A stretch of DNA of 64,000 bases from Exiguobacterium sp. J17977 (lineage in GTDB: Bacteria > Bacillota > Bacilli > Exiguobacteriales > Exiguobacteriaceae). The stretch spans positions 172,628-236,627 of the forward strand of contig NZ_JAEQBB010000005.1 in the NCBI RefSeq assembly GCF_018616375.1. The letters run 5' to 3'. The notes beneath the pieces were generated by a model. The model was not told the origin of the DNA, made no database searches, and saw nothing but the letters and a program-made list of their open reading frames with translations. A program made the translations under genes and the position numbers. Positions 63,820 through 64,000 of this stretch are shown piece after piece. Every line of letters starts with the position of its first letter. Within the stretch, counting starts at the first letter, position 1.

Positions 63820-64000
63820 TCTTTGGAGAGTTTGATCCTGGCTCAGGACGAACGCTGGCGGCGTGCCTAATACATGCAAGTCGAGCGCAGGAAATCGACG
63901 GAACCCTTCGGGGGGAAGTCGACGGAATGAGCGGCGGACGGGTGAGTAACACGTAAAGAACCTGCCCTCAGGTCTGGGATAACCACGAGAAATCGGGGCT
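63820..64000 (+). rRNA. rrs: 16S ribosomal RNA, 5' end
   Basis: AGAGTTTGATCCTGGCTCAG lies at 63827, corresponding to E. coli position 8, so the gene starts at about 63820. The conserved GACGAACGCTGGCGGCG and TGAGCGGCGGACGGGTGAGT follow. The V1 region (AGTCGAGCGCAGGAAATCGACG) looks like Exiguobacterium from memory. The gene runs off the right edge. Confidence 0.97.

Overview
The window is a near-origin chromosome segment of a low-GC Gram-positive bacterium, most likely Exiguobacterium or a close relative. The evidence is the order rpmH-dnaA-dnaN-yaaA-recF-gyrB-gyrA-16S rRNA, the wal operon beside rlmH and purA, the noc/parB pair, and the first 180 bases of the 16S gene, which read like Exiguobacterium. 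The genus call is from memory of the family, not from a search.

Layout. Positions 1-15.3 kb hold metabolic and housekeeping accessory genes: DUF1349, NUDIX, LURP-one, HAD, an EF-G-binding FusB-like protein, an esterase/GH3 glycosidase pair, an amine oxidase, the DbpA helicase, a secreted HNH nuclease, MsrA and a VOC protein. At 15.3-19.5 kb lies a four-gene acyl-transfer operon (acyl carrier protein, AMP-forming ligase, MBOAT acyltransferase, SGNH/DltD-like protein). It is read leftward from a promoter that carries a near-consensus Fur box. A broken alpha/beta hydrolase follows.

At about 20.07-26.33 kb the base composition drops sharply. This AT-rich island sits against the 3' end of rlmH and holds: a ComEC-like metallo-beta-lactamase gene with a four-TM membrane gene; a HEPN-like gene whose stop codon is followed two bases later by a non-decoding tRNA-shaped RNA with a greatly lengthened anticodon arm; an internally deleted IS3 element; and a second HEPN-motif protein. 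I take this as a defence-type island. The HEPN/tRNA-like unit is the best candidate for an undescribed system.

From 26.3 to 64 kb the window is the conserved core: rlmH, CxxH/CxxC, htrA, walJ-I-H-K-R, purA (with PurBoxes), dnaB, rplI, gdpP, rpsR-ssb-rpsF (with an S6:S18-type leader hairpin), ychF, DUF951, mscS, yyaC, parB, noc, rsmG, mnmG, mnmE, a nucleotidyltransferase, DUF308, yidC, rnpA and rpmH. Two origin segments rich in DnaA boxes flank dnaA. Then come dnaN, yaaA, recF, gyrB, gyrA, a degenerate HD-GYP protein and an rRNA operon. Almost everything left of dnaA is read leftward and everything right of it rightward, so transcription runs with replication away from oriC. No parA lies between parB and noc, and no jag next to yidC. 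parS sites occur beside noc and inside recF, and a Noc-type site lies upstream of ychF.
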